From Bacillus cereus (GTDB lineage: Bacteria > Bacillota > Bacilli > Bacillales > Bacillaceae_G), in NCBI RefSeq assembly GCF_025917685.1, contig NZ_CP089518.1:2171001-2235000 (forward strand): a DNA stretch of 64,000 nucleotides, read 5' to 3'. Positions 1-8,935 of this stretch are shown here, in pieces; within the stretch, counting starts at the first letter, position 1, and each line of letters opens with the position of its first letter. The notes below the pieces were generated by a model. That model saw nothing but the letters and a program-made list of their open reading frames with translations. It did not search any database and was not told the DNA's origin. A program made the position numbers and the translations under genes.

Positions 1-1
1 T

Positions 2-829
2 AAAGCAGATGTAGGGAAGACAATTTTATATGCATTAATTGTCGGACTTCCAACTGCAATAATTTCAGGTCCGCTTTACGGGAAATGGATCGGTGCTCGT
101 ATACATAAAGAAGTACCATTAGAGATAGCGGAGCAATTTATTGAAAGAGATAAGAAGAAGGAACTTCCTAGTTTCGGAAATACATTGTTTACTATTTTAC
201 TTCCAGTATTTCTTATGCTAGGTGCATCCATTGCGGAAGTAGCGTTAAGCAAAACAAGTCAACTTGCACAAATATTGCACTTTATTGGAGATCCAATAGT
301 CGCATTATTAATTGCAACGATATATTCTTTCTTTAGTCTTGGTTATGCAAAAGGTTTCTCAAAAGATAAAGTATTACAATTTACAAATGATTGCTTAGGA
401 CCTATTGCGAACATCCTGTTAGTTATTGGTGCAGGCGGCGCCTTTAATAAAGTATTGTTAGATTCTGGAATAGGAACGACAATCGCAGAAATGGCGAAAG
501 AATCTCATATTTCACCGATATTATTAGGTTGGGGAATTGCAGCACTTATCCGAATCGCGACTGGATCTGCTACAGTTTCTATGATGACAGCAGCTGGAAT
601 TGTAGCGCCAATTGCAGCAAGTACACCGGGTGTAAATGTTGAACTACTAGCACTTGCAACAGGAGCAGGATCATTAATATTATCACATGTGAACGATTCT
701 GGATTTTGGATGATTAAAGAGTATTTCGGAATGACTGTGAAAGAAACATTATTAACATGGACTGCAATGGAGACAATACTATCTGTTGTAGCACTGGGAC
801 TAATTTCGTTATTAAATATATTTGTATAG
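2..829 (+). CDS. gntP: Gluconate permease GntP, C-terminal part (cut by window edge)
   Basis: The reading frame is open from base 2 and lacks its start, so about 275 C-terminal residues are visible of a family usually near 450. GntP proteins are multi-pass membrane symporters that import gluconate. Family hallmarks seen here are the segment ATGSATVSMMTAAGI and the C-terminal HVNDSGFWMIKEYFG stretch, with several hydrophobic helices between. It ends 18 bp before gntZ, so the two are probably one gluconate operon with a kinase gene upstream outside the window. Confidence 0.93.
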   Translation, partial: KADVGKTILYALIVGLPTAIISGPLYGKWIGARIHKEVPLEIAEQFIERDKKKELPSFGNTLFTILLPVFLMLGASIAEVALSKTSQLAQILHFIGDPIVALLIATIYSFFSLGYAKGFSKDKVLQFTNDCLGPIANILLVIGAGGAFNKVLLDSGIGTTIAEMAKESHISPILLGWGIAALIRIATGSATVSMMTAAGIVAPIAASTPGVNVELLALATGAGSLILSHVNDSGFWMIKEYFGMTVKETLLTWTAMETILSVVALGLISLLNIFV

Positions 830-847
830 AATGGGAGATTGATTAAT

Positions 848-1744
848 ATGAAACTAGGTTTAATTGGATTAGGAAAAATGGGATTCCCATTAGCTGAACA
901 CTTACATGAAGACAAGCATGAAGTAGTTGTATACGATGTAAATAATGAGCTTGTTGAAAAGGCAGGAAAACTAGGGATTACTGCACGTCATACATTAAAA
1001 GAAATGATCGCTGAACTAGAAGCACCTCGTACAATTTGGGTAATGGTACCTGCAGGAGAAGTTGTTGAGTCAGTACTAAAAGAGGTATATCCATTATTAG
1101 AGGAAGGCGATATCGTTATTGAAGGTGGAAATTCATTCTATAAAGATACGTTGCGTCGTGCTGAAGAAGCGAAAAGCTTTGGCTTACATTACGTAGATAT
1201 CGGTACATCAGGCGGTGTGGAAGGAGCTAGATACGGTGCGTGCTTAATGGTTGGTGGAGAAAAAGAAATTTATGATCAACTAGAACCTTTATTTAAAGAC
1301 TTAGCAGTAGAAAATGGTTATTCATATGCGGGCCGCGTTGGTAGTGGGCATTTCTTAAAAATGGTTCATAACGGTATTGAATATGGAATGATGCAAGCAA
1401 TCGCTGAAGGATTTGAAGTACTAGATAAAAGTGATTTTGATTTCAATTATGAAGATGTTGCAAAAGTATGGGCGAACGGATCGGTTATCCGTGGTTGGTT
1501 AATGGACTTAACTGAAAAAGCATTTGCAGATGATCCAAAACTTGATGGCATTAAAGGTGTAATGAACTCTTCAGGAGAAGGGAAATGGACTGTTGAAACT
1601 GCGCTTGAATTACAAGCAGCGGCACCAGTTATCGCAATGTCATTATTTATGCGCTACCGTTCACAAGAAGATGATACATTCCACGGAAAAGTGGTTTCTG
1701 CACTTCGTAATCAATTCGGTGGACATGAGGTTGTGAAAAAATAG
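848..1744 (+). CDS. gntZ: 6-phosphogluconate dehydrogenase (decarboxylating), short GntZ type
   Basis: Oxidatively decarboxylates 6-phosphogluconate to ribulose 5-phosphate in the cytoplasm. The N-terminus has the Rossmann dinucleotide motif GLGKMG. The substrate loop GTSGGVEGARYG and the catalytic segment KMVHNGIEYGMMQ follow. At 298 residues it belongs to the short GntZ/YqeC class rather than the roughly 470-residue Gnd class. The ATG at 848 is preferred because GGGAG lies 10 bp upstream; the in-frame TTG at 839 is too close to it. It follows gntP, and a strong terminator follows at 1764. Confidence 0.92.
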   Translation: MKLGLIGLGKMGFPLAEHLHEDKHEVVVYDVNNELVEKAGKLGITARHTLKEMIAELEAPRTIWVMVPAGEVVESVLKEVYPLLEEGDIVIEGGNSFYKDTLRRAEEAKSFGLHYVDIGTSGGVEGARYGACLMVGGEKEIYDQLEPLFKDLAVENGYSYAGRVGSGHFLKMVHNGIEYGMMQAIAEGFEVLDKSDFDFNYEDVAKVWANGSVIRGWLMDLTEKAFADDPKLDGIKGVMNSSGEGKWTVETALELQAAAPVIAMSLFMRYRSQEDDTFHGKVVSALRNQFGGHEVVKK

Positions 1745-1763
1745 GAAATATTAGTTTTGTGAA

Positions 1764-1792
1764 ACTCATACGAAAGTATGAGTTCTTTTTTA
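1764..1792 (+). terminator. Rho-independent terminator of gntPZ
   Basis: The stem ACTCATAC/GTATGAGT has a GAAA tetraloop and is followed by a run of T. Confidence 0.9.
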
Positions 1793-1898
1793 TTTCTCAT
1801 ACTATTTAATGAAAGTTTTTCCCTCTTTTTACTGTGTTTTGTATAGAAATTTCTGATAATATATAAATATAACTTGAAAACAAAGGGGAGAAATAATT

Positions 1899-2435
1899 AT
1901 GAAACTAGTCGTTATTAACGGTACACCAAGAAAATTCGGTAGAACTCGCGTTGTGGCAAAATACATTGCAGAGCAATTTGAAGGGGAGTTATACGATTTA
2001 GCAGTAGCGGAATTACCTTTATATAATGGAGAAGAATCACAACGTGAATTGGAGGCAGTAAAAAAATTAAAAGCTTTAGTGAAAGCTGCGGATGGAGTAG
2101 TACTATGTACACCAGAATATCATAATGCGATGAGTGGAGCACTGAAAAATTCATTAGACTACTTAAGTAGCAGTGAATTCATCCATAAACCTGTCGCATT
2201 GTTAGCAGTTGCTGGAGGAGGTAAAGGGGGAATAAACGCATTAAATAGTATGCGGACTGTCGCTAGAGGCGTTTACGCAAATGCAATCCCAAAACAAGTA
2301 GTACTTGATGGATTACATGTGCAAGATGGTGAACTTGGAGAAGATGCAAAACCATTAATTCATGATTTAGTTAAAGAATTAAAAGCATATATGAGCGTAT
2401 ATAAAGAGGTGAAAAAACAATTAGGAGTTGAGTGA
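1899..2435 (+). CDS. azr: NADPH-dependent FMN reductase / azoreductase (YhdA-like)
   Basis: A flavodoxin-fold oxidoreductase of 178 residues that reduces FMN, azo dyes or quinones with NADPH in the cytosol. It begins with VINGTPRKFGRTR, the phosphate-binding loop of the family. The segments TPEYHNAMSGALKN and AVAGGGKGGINALN match the B. subtilis azobenzene reductase YhdA closely from memory. The RBS AAAGGGGAG precedes the ATG. The next gene (MFS pump) starts 1 bp after its stop, which suggests co-transcription. The physiological substrate is unknown. Confidence 0.88.
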   Translation: MKLVVINGTPRKFGRTRVVAKYIAEQFEGELYDLAVAELPLYNGEESQRELEAVKKLKALVKAADGVVLCTPEYHNAMSGALKNSLDYLSSSEFIHKPVALLAVAGGGKGGINALNSMRTVARGVYANAIPKQVVLDGLHVQDGELGEDAKPLIHDLVKELKAYMSVYKEVKKQLGVE

Positions 2436-2436
2436 T

Positions 2437-3666
2437 ATGTCCTCTCTTTATCATGATTCTCGCTTGTATTACATTCTAGGAGCCAATAGTTTATCTGCTA
2501 TTGGCTCTGGGATTGTTATGATAACGATTCCATGGCTGTTGATTAAGGAAAGTGGGGGAGAGACAACGTTTGGGTATATTTCTATCGTTGCAACTCTCAT
2601 CATGTTTTTGCTAACGCCATTCATTGGGCAAAGCATAGATCGTTTTTCAAGAAAATCTTTATTGTTATGTAACGAAGGTATCGGGATAGCCATTATAGGA
2701 ATGATGGCTATTTGGGGATTTGCTGGGCAATCATACAATTCTATTCATTACATTATTATTTATATAGCAGGATCTTTCTATTATCTATTATTCTATCCCA
2801 CAATATTTGCATTTAACCAAGAAATATTTCAATCAGAGCATTATAAAAGTTTAAGTGGCACAATGGAAATACAAGGACAATTAACGCAAGTTATTTCAGG
2901 TGCAGCTGCTAGCTTTTTAATTGAGATTATTTCTTTGAAATGGATCTTGTTAGTGGATATGTTAACTTTTGCAGGAGCATTTTTCCTGTTCTTATGTATA
3001 CCATATGTAAAGAAAAAAGAGGTAAAAGGGAAAATAACATTTAAGAAGCAATTGTTCGAAGGAATTCACTTTATGAAAAAGCGCCCTAAGTTATTTTGGT
3101 TTTTACTAGCGACTTATATGCCGTTTATCGGTGTCATGATGGCAAATTATTTAATCCCAGTATATATTTCAGATATGCTCAAAGCTAGTGCCTCTGTATA
3201 CGCAATTGAAGGTATGATGTACGGTGTCGGAGCGGTTCTTGCAGGAATAAGTATTCCAATCATGATGAAATATGTCAAAACAGAAGTTTCAATCGTTATG
3301 ACGATGTTCATTTATGTAATTTCAATTACCGTAATGATTATTGAGCCTTCCATTATGCTATTATATGGACTTGCAATTTTTCATGCTATTGGAAATGCTG
3401 GAACGAGGGTGGCGAGAAATGTATTAATGATGGAAGAAATCCCAAATGAAGTAATGGGACGTGTGGACAGCTTATTTCGATTAATTGGTACAGGAATTCG
3501 AATTGTATTATTAATGTTGTTTACGGCAGGCGTATCTAAAGCAGGGGTAATGATCCCGTTTTACGTACTAAGCTTTATATTGATCCTATCATTAGGGATT
3601 GCTTTTTATTATGTAATTTCAAAACGTAAAATGGAAGCGAATGTGTCTAATAAATCCATCGTTTAA
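2437..3666 (+). CDS. MFS transporter, probable drug or metabolite efflux
   Basis: A 409-residue polytopic membrane protein with about 12 hydrophobic segments. After the second helix lies a variant MFS loop, QSIDRFSRKSLLL. The family includes macrolide-type and other multidrug exporters; the substrate cannot be read from sequence. The ATG at 2437 has AGGAG 9 bp upstream, whereas an in-frame TTG at 2428 sits directly on that RBS and is unlikely. It directly follows the azoreductase gene. Confidence 0.85.
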   Translation: MSSLYHDSRLYYILGANSLSAIGSGIVMITIPWLLIKESGGETTFGYISIVATLIMFLLTPFIGQSIDRFSRKSLLLCNEGIGIAIIGMMAIWGFAGQSYNSIHYIIIYIAGSFYYLLFYPTIFAFNQEIFQSEHYKSLSGTMEIQGQLTQVISGAAASFLIEIISLKWILLVDMLTFAGAFFLFLCIPYVKKKEVKGKITFKKQLFEGIHFMKKRPKLFWFLLATYMPFIGVMMANYLIPVYISDMLKASASVYAIEGMMYGVGAVLAGISIPIMMKYVKTEVSIVMTMFIYVISITVMIIEPSIMLLYGLAIFHAIGNAGTRVARNVLMMEEIPNEVMGRVDSLFRLIGTGIRIVLLMLFTAGVSKAGVMIPFYVLSFILILSLGIAFYYVISKRKMEANVSNKSIV

Positions 3667-3678
3667 AAAACACTTCTT

Positions 3679-3717
3679 ACTCCCTTTCTTTTTCTATATA
3701 ATAAAAAGAAAGGGAGT
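3679..3717 (+). terminator. Perfect 15-bp hairpin between the MFS gene and ydcF-like gene
   Basis: ACTCCCTTTCTTTTT and its exact complement enclose a 9-nt loop. No T-run follows, and the right arm contains the GGGAG that would be the RBS of the gene starting at 3730. It may act as a weak terminator, or as a translation-blocking hairpin for the next gene. Confidence 0.6.
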
Positions 3718-3729
3718 GCTAACTTATTT

Positions 3730-4287
3730 ATGAACAAATGGATATTACTTATAATCTTATTACTACCTCCGCTATACATCATTTATATGACATTTCGAAT
3801 GAATAAAGCTGCTCGTGAAACATTGAGTAATCACTCTCCATACGTTCTTATATTAGGTGCAAAGTTATTTGGAGATAGACCGTCTTTATCTCTTCAAAAT
3901 CGTTTGGATGTAGCGTTGGAATATTTACATGCTCACCCTGAGGTGAAAGTAATTGTTTCAGGTGGTCAAGGGGAAGATGAAGATATACCGGAAGCTCACA
4001 GTATGAGAAACTATTTAATGGTACATGGTATAGATGAGAATCGTATTTTAATTGAAGACCGCTCTACAAATACATATGAAAATTTAAAGTTTAGTATGGA
4101 TTTATATGATGTAAAGCATGCGGTAGTTGTAAGTAATACGTATCATTTATACCGAACGAAAATAATTGCCAAGCGTTTAGGGATAAAGATGGAAGCTTTG
4201 GCTGCTGAAACACCGAGGCGCTCTAAGAAAAAAGCGTATGTGCGTGAATATGCTGCAATTATGAAAACAATATTGTTCGACCGTTAG
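3730..4287 (+). CDS. YdcF/SanA-family protein (DUF218)
   Basis: A 185-residue protein with one N-terminal hydrophobic anchor (residues 3-20) and a DUF218 domain. The family pattern ILGAKLFGDRPSLSLQNRLDVAL, VIVSGGQGEDE and STNTYENL is clear. E. coli SanA and YdcF belong to this family and affect envelope permeability; their biochemistry is unsettled. The RBS GGGAG lies inside the upstream hairpin, 13 bp from the ATG. A terminator follows directly. Confidence 0.85.
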   Translation: MNKWILLIILLLPPLYIIYMTFRMNKAARETLSNHSPYVLILGAKLFGDRPSLSLQNRLDVALEYLHAHPEVKVIVSGGQGEDEDIPEAHSMRNYLMVHGIDENRILIEDRSTNTYENLKFSMDLYDVKHAVVVSNTYHLYRTKIIAKRLGIKMEALAAETPRRSKKKAYVREYAAIMKTILFDR

Positions 4288-4311
4288 AGCTCAAATGAGA
4301 GCTCTTTTTTG
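4286..4311 (+). terminator. Terminator of ydcF-like gene
   Basis: The stem AGAGCTC/GAGCTCT is followed by T6 and overlaps the stop codon. Confidence 0.85.
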
Positions 4312-4388
4312 TATAATAAAGCGTATCATTTGAAATGAATGCTATATTCCATCAAAATAAAGGAAACAACATGAAAGGAGTTGTGTCT

Positions 4389-5336
4389 GTGATTCAATTT
4401 AATCATGTGTCAAAAGCGTATGAAGATGGCACAAAAGCAGTGGATTCATTGCATTTAGAAATTAAAAAAGGAGAATTTTTTGTTCTCATTGGTCCGAGTG
4501 GTTGCGGGAAAACAACGACAATGAAAATGATTAACCGTTTAATTGAAACGACGGAAGGATCAATTTTAATCGATGGAAAAGATATTCAACAATATAACAT
4601 AAACGAACTACGTTGGAATATAGGGTACGTGTTGCAGCAGATTGCGCTGTTTCCACATATGACAATTGCTGAAAATATTGCAGTTGTCCCTGAAATGAGA
4701 AAATGGACCAAAAAGGAAATAAAAGCACGTGTCGATGACTTACTACAGATGGTTGGGCTCGATCCAGATGTATATCGTGATCGTATGCCAGATGAATTGT
4801 CGGGAGGACAGAAACAACGTGTTGGTGTCGTACGGGCATTAGCCGCAAACCCGAAAATTGTACTTATGGACGAACCATTTAGTGCGTTAGATCCGTTAAG
4901 TAGGGAGCAGCTCCAGAAGGATATCGTACAACTGCAAAAAAAGATTCAAAAAACAATCGTGTTCGTAACGCACGATATGCAAGAGGCTTTATCACTTGGT
5001 GATCGTATTTGTGTAATGAAAGAAGGGAAAGTTGTTCAATTAGATACACCAGAAGGAATTATACATAACCCGAAAAATGAGTTTGTAGAGGAGTTCATTG
5101 GAAATCGTGGACGACCTTGGTATGAGGGGAAGAGTATAGAAGAGGTATTGCCGCTAGACGATGGTATACGAGTTGAAGGGAATGCTTTATCTTTACATTC
5201 GTCATTACAAGAAGCACTAGTCCGCTTACAAACTGAAGAGTCAGTGCCGGTTGAAGAGCATGGTCAATATGTTGGAGCGTTAACAAGTCGTCATATTGTC
5301 AATTACATTGTTGAACAAATGAAGGAAAGAGGCTAA
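4389..5336 (+). CDS. opuFA: Compatible-solute ABC transporter, ATP-binding subunit (OpuF type)
   Basis: ATPase of a glycine betaine/carnitine/choline-type importer. It shows Walker A GPSGCGKTT, the signature LSGGQKQR and Walker B VLMDEPFSALD, then a short C-terminal regulatory region of about 80 residues that would hold at most one CBS-like unit. The GTG at 4389 is preferred because AAAGGAG lies 8 bp upstream; upstream in-frame starts lack an RBS. It is followed after 3 bp by a permease fused to a binding protein, the arrangement called OpuF in Bacillus. The assignment as OpuF rather than OpuB/OpuC rests on that fusion. Confidence 0.85.
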   Translation: MIQFNHVSKAYEDGTKAVDSLHLEIKKGEFFVLIGPSGCGKTTTMKMINRLIETTEGSILIDGKDIQQYNINELRWNIGYVLQQIALFPHMTIAENIAVVPEMRKWTKKEIKARVDDLLQMVGLDPDVYRDRMPDELSGGQKQRVGVVRALAANPKIVLMDEPFSALDPLSREQLQKDIVQLQKKIQKTIVFVTHDMQEALSLGDRICVMKEGKVVQLDTPEGIIHNPKNEFVEEFIGNRGRPWYEGKSIEEVLPLDDGIRVEGNALSLHSSLQEALVRLQTEESVPVEEHGQYVGALTSRHIVNYIVEQMKERG

Positions 5337-5339
5337 ACA

Positions 5340-6851
5340 GTGACTGATTTTATTCAAACCTTCCAAGAACGAAAAGTAGAATTGCTAAGTGCATTAAGTG
5401 AGCATTTACAAATATCGCTTATTTCACTATTTTTTGCAGTAATTATTGCGGTGCCTCTTGGCATTTTATTAACGAGAAAAGAACGGATGGCTGAATTTAT
5501 AATAGGGACTTCTGCTGTTATGCAGACTGTGCCATCACTTGCATTACTTGGACTTTTAATTCCATTAGTAGGAATCGGTAAACTTCCAGCCATTATCGCA
5601 TTAGTTGTGTATGCACTATTACCTATTTTACGAAATACATATACAGGAATACGAGAATTAGATGAATCACTTATAGAAGCGGCGAGAGCTATGGGAATGA
5701 ATAGCTGGAGAAGGTTATGGAAGGTGGAGCTTCCTCTCGCGTTGCCAATTATTATGGCGGGTATTCGTACAGCAATGGTATTAATTGTTGGAACGGCTAC
5801 ATTAGCTGCTTTAATAGGTGCAGGTGGGCTTGGTAAACTTATATTACTAGGTATCGATCGAAATGACCATGCGCTTATCATTTTAGGGGCCGTACCAGCC
5901 GCGCTACTCGCTTTATTCTTTGATGTAGTACTTCGCACACTCGAGAGCCCAAGACGCTCTTCTAAGCGCGTTATATTGACAATATGTATTGTTGTCGTAA
6001 TGATTGCTTCGCCATTTCTTTGGAATACACAAAAGAACGATATAGTTATTGCTGGCAAACTTGGATCTGAACCAGAAATTTTAATTCAAATGTACAAGCA
6101 GCTAATTGAACAGGATACAGATTTACACGTAGAATTAAAACCAGGTCTTGGGAAAACAGCATTTGTATTTGAAGCGTTAAAATCAGGTGAAGTAGATATA
6201 TACCCAGAATTTTCAGGTACAGCTTTATCTACTTTCGTGAAAGAAGAACCGAAAAGTACAAATCGTGATGAAGTATATGAACAAGCTCGCATGGGAATGG
6301 AAAAGAAATATAATATGGTTATGTTAAAGCCAATGGAGTATAACAATACATACGCACTAGCCATGCCGAAAAAAATAGCAGATCAAAATAACATAAATAC
6401 AATTTCTGATTTAGGAAAAATTGCACAGGAAGCTAAAGTAGGATTTACATTAGAATTTGCTGATCGTGAAGATGGTTATAAAGGAATGCAAAAATTATAT
6501 AACTATAAGTTTTCAAATGTTAAAACGATGGAACCGAAACTACGCTATAGTGCAATACAATCGGGTGATGTGAACGTAATTGATGCATATTCAACTGATA
6601 GTGAATTGGAGCAATATGGACTTAAAGTGCTAAAAGATGATAAAGGATTATTCCCGCCTTATCAAGGAGCACCATTATTAAAAAAAGAGACGTTACAGAA
6701 ATATCCTGAACTCGAAAAAGTATTAAATAAATTATCTGGAAAGATTACAGATGAAGAAATGCGAAAAATGAATTACGAAGTAAATGTGAATGGGAAAAGT
6801 AGTGAAGAAGTAGCAAAACAATTTTTACAAAAAGAGAATTTACTTCGTTAA
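5340..6851 (+). CDS. opuFB: Compatible-solute ABC permease fused to its substrate-binding protein (OpuF type)
   Basis: A single 503-residue chain. Residues about 1-215 form the membrane permease, with the EAA-type loop ELDESLIEAARAMGMNSWRRL. Residues about 230-503 form an extracytoplasmic betaine-type binding domain, starting near IAGKLGSEPEIL and including YPEFSGTALS. Most Bacillus Opu systems make these as two proteins, and the binding protein is then a lipoprotein; here it is tethered by the last membrane helix. The start is GTG at 5340 behind AGAGG. Ligand specificity is inferred from the family, not shown. Confidence 0.87.
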   Translation: MTDFIQTFQERKVELLSALSEHLQISLISLFFAVIIAVPLGILLTRKERMAEFIIGTSAVMQTVPSLALLGLLIPLVGIGKLPAIIALVVYALLPILRNTYTGIRELDESLIEAARAMGMNSWRRLWKVELPLALPIIMAGIRTAMVLIVGTATLAALIGAGGLGKLILLGIDRNDHALIILGAVPAALLALFFDVVLRTLESPRRSSKRVILTICIVVVMIASPFLWNTQKNDIVIAGKLGSEPEILIQMYKQLIEQDTDLHVELKPGLGKTAFVFEALKSGEVDIYPEFSGTALSTFVKEEPKSTNRDEVYEQARMGMEKKYNMVMLKPMEYNNTYALAMPKKIADQNNINTISDLGKIAQEAKVGFTLEFADREDGYKGMQKLYNYKFSNVKTMEPKLRYSAIQSGDVNVIDAYSTDSELEQYGLKVLKDDKGLFPPYQGAPLLKKETLQKYPELEKVLNKLSGKITDEEMRKMNYEVNVNGKSSEEVAKQFLQKENLLR

Positions 6852-6888
6852 TTTTACAAGAAATATACAATTTTATATGTTTGAAATG

Positions 6889-6918
6889 ACCGTTCATTAC
6901 AAAATGGACGGTTTTTTT
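6889..6918 (+). terminator. Terminator of opuF operon
   Basis: A 9-bp stem, ACCGTTCAT/ATGGACGGT with one G-U pair, is followed by T7. Confidence 0.85.
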
Positions 6919-7064
6919 GTGCATACTTATACATTTTTTCAAAAAAGTATTCCATTTTTCTTCATTTTCTTTTAGAATAAGTAATGTTTTCCTGAAAAAA
7001 TATAAGAGAAACGTCTATTAGAGAAAAAGGTGACTTTAATAGTTGAACGAGCATAACACCTAGA

Positions 7065-8492
7065 ATGACAGATGGGGTGGTACAAATAGAAAAGAAGTTA
7101 GGATTTTTTCCGTTAATCGCATTAGTAGTTGGAACGATGGTTGGAGGCGGTGTTTTTAGTTTACCGCATGATTTAGCAGTAGGAGCAAATAGTGGTGCAA
7201 CGATAATTGGTTGGTGTATTACAGCAATGGGAATGATTCCACTTGCGCTCGTATATCAAACGTTAGCAAGACAAAAACCGGAGCTTGAGGGCGGAATTTA
7301 TAGTTATGCACGAGCTGGTTTCGGTGAATATATTGGTTTTAACAGTGCTTGGGGGTACTGGCTGGCAGGAATTTTAGGAAATGTCGCAACAATTATGTTG
7401 CTGTTTAGCACATTAGGTTATTTCTTCCCAATTTTTAAAGGAGGAAATAACGTTGCGTCTATCATTGGTGCATCTCTTTTATTATGGACACTACATTTTC
7501 TAATTTTATTTGGAATTCGTGAAGCTTCCATTATGAATGTTATCGCAACAGTAGGGAAATTAGTTCCAATCGTATTATTTATTGTTGTAATGGTAACAGC
7601 CTTTCGCTGGGATACATTTACGCATGATTTTTGGGGAGAAGGAACAATCTCACTTTCCGCTATCCTTGGTCAAGTGAAAAATACAATGCTTGTAACGCTA
7701 TGGGTGTTCATTGGGGTTGAAGGAGCAGTTGTATTATCAGGAAGAGCTAAAAATAGCAGAGACGTTGGAAAAGCGACAGTACTTGGATTAATTTTAGTAA
7801 TGTCTATTTATATTTTAATTTCTGTTCTGTCAATGGGAGCAATGACACGAGGAGAACTTTCCGTTTTAGAAACTCCGTCAATGGGACATGTATTAGAACA
7901 TGTTGTTGGTCCATGGGGTGCAGTTGCGATAAACATCGGGTTAGTTGCATCACTTGTAGGTACATTAATTGGCTGGTTTTTACTTGTTTCTGAAATTTCT
8001 CACGTAGCTGGAAAAGATGGAGTGTTTCCGAAAGTCTTTACGAAAACAAATAAAAAGCAAACACCGCATATGGCATTATGGATTTCAAATGCTGTTGCCC
8101 AAGTTATTTTTATAATCGTTCTGTTTTCAGAATCGACATACCAAATTATGTATTTTATTGCATCAACATCTATATTACTGCCGTACTTATTATCAGCTTT
8201 ATATCAATTGAAATTAGTCATTACGAAAGAGCTTGAAGTTGCGAGGGTGAAAAATGGCTTGTTAGCTTTAATTGCTTCTGTATATTCTGTATGGCTCATT
8301 TACGCAGCTGGTTTAAAGAATTTACTGCTTGTTTCAATTGTATATGGTATTGGGATTCTCGTGTATATGTTTGCAAGAAAAGAAAAAGGGAATCGTTGTT
8401 TTGCAGGTATTGAGAGATATGTGATGTGGGCAATTGTTATTGCGGCTATCACTTCAATTTATATGTTAATGTCAGGAAATATAAAATTGTAA
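7065..8492 (+). CDS. arcD: Basic amino acid/polyamine antiporter of the ArcD/APC family
   Basis: A 475-residue APC-superfamily transporter with about 12-13 helices. The first helix carries the substrate-binding motif GTMVGGGVFSLP, and ALVYQTLARQKPELEGGIYSYAR follows, both typical of arginine:ornithine or lysine:cadaverine exchangers. No deiminase genes (arcABC) lie in the window, so its partner pathway is not shown. The start is uncertain: no good RBS precedes ATG 7065. A terminator follows. The arginine/ornithine assignment is by family resemblance. Confidence 0.8.
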   Translation: MTDGVVQIEKKLGFFPLIALVVGTMVGGGVFSLPHDLAVGANSGATIIGWCITAMGMIPLALVYQTLARQKPELEGGIYSYARAGFGEYIGFNSAWGYWLAGILGNVATIMLLFSTLGYFFPIFKGGNNVASIIGASLLLWTLHFLILFGIREASIMNVIATVGKLVPIVLFIVVMVTAFRWDTFTHDFWGEGTISLSAILGQVKNTMLVTLWVFIGVEGAVVLSGRAKNSRDVGKATVLGLILVMSIYILISVLSMGAMTRGELSVLETPSMGHVLEHVVGPWGAVAINIGLVASLVGTLIGWFLLVSEISHVAGKDGVFPKVFTKTNKKQTPHMALWISNAVAQVIFIIVLFSESTYQIMYFIASTSILLPYLLSALYQLKLVITKELEVARVKNGLLALIASVYSVWLIYAAGLKNLLLVSIVYGIGILVYMFARKEKGNRCFAGIERYVMWAIVIAAITSIYMLMSGNIKL

Positions 8493-8522
8493 AAGTCCTT
8501 TAAATTTAAAGGGCTTTTTTCT
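8493..8522 (+). terminator. Terminator of arcD-like gene
   Basis: The stem AAGTCCTTTAA/TTAAAGGGCTT is followed by a T-run. Confidence 0.85.
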
Positions 8523-8568
8523 TAGTTTAGAGAATATTTAATACATAAGATATTCAGGAGGGATGAAA

Positions 8569-8829
8569 ATGGAAGAAAAAGAACAGTTGTCTAGAATTAT
8601 GGATTTAGCTAGTGATTTGAGGAAAGTATTAGTACAAGAATCTTTTTTTAATCATCATCCTGAACTTCGAGGTGTGATTGAAAATTTAGCGAGTTCTGTA
8701 GAGAATTTGGCGAGTTTGCAACAAAATAAAGATGAAAATGCCGAAGATCGATTACGGTACGTACTTGCTAAAATGAAAATTGCTCATAATGCTATTTTAC
8801 AAGAAAAAAAAGCATTTCCTTCTCTTTAA
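8569..8829 (+). CDS. Small hypothetical helical protein
   Basis: An 86-residue soluble protein, mostly charged and predicted helical, with a near repeat VIENLASSVENLASLQQ. There is no signal peptide or membrane segment. ATG 8569 lies 6 bp after a strong AGGAGGG; the in-frame ATG at 8563 overlaps that RBS. It is closed off by its own terminator, so it is probably not part of the McrB-like operon that follows. I do not recognise it. Confidence 0.75.
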   Translation: MEEKEQLSRIMDLASDLRKVLVQESFFNHHPELRGVIENLASSVENLASLQQNKDENAEDRLRYVLAKMKIAHNAILQEKKAFPSL

Positions 8830-8846
8830 TATACGTTTTAATTTTG

Positions 8847-8873
8847 AACCTGACGGATGACGTCAGGTTTTTT
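8847..8873 (+). terminator. Terminator after small hypothetical gene
   Basis: The 9-bp stem AACCTGACG/CGTCAGGTT is followed by T6. Confidence 0.9.
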
Positions 8874-8935
8874 ATTTCTAGTTTTAGATTGTAGTTCATA
8901 CACTAAGAATAGTATGAAAAAAGAAGGTGACTACG

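Noticed and set aside
7042..7062. Six-codon ORF (TTG AAC GAG CAT AAC ACC TAG) behind AAAAAGGTG before the arcD-like gene
   Set aside because: Out of frame with the transporter and too short to judge. It could be a leader or a displaced true start, but nothing decides it.
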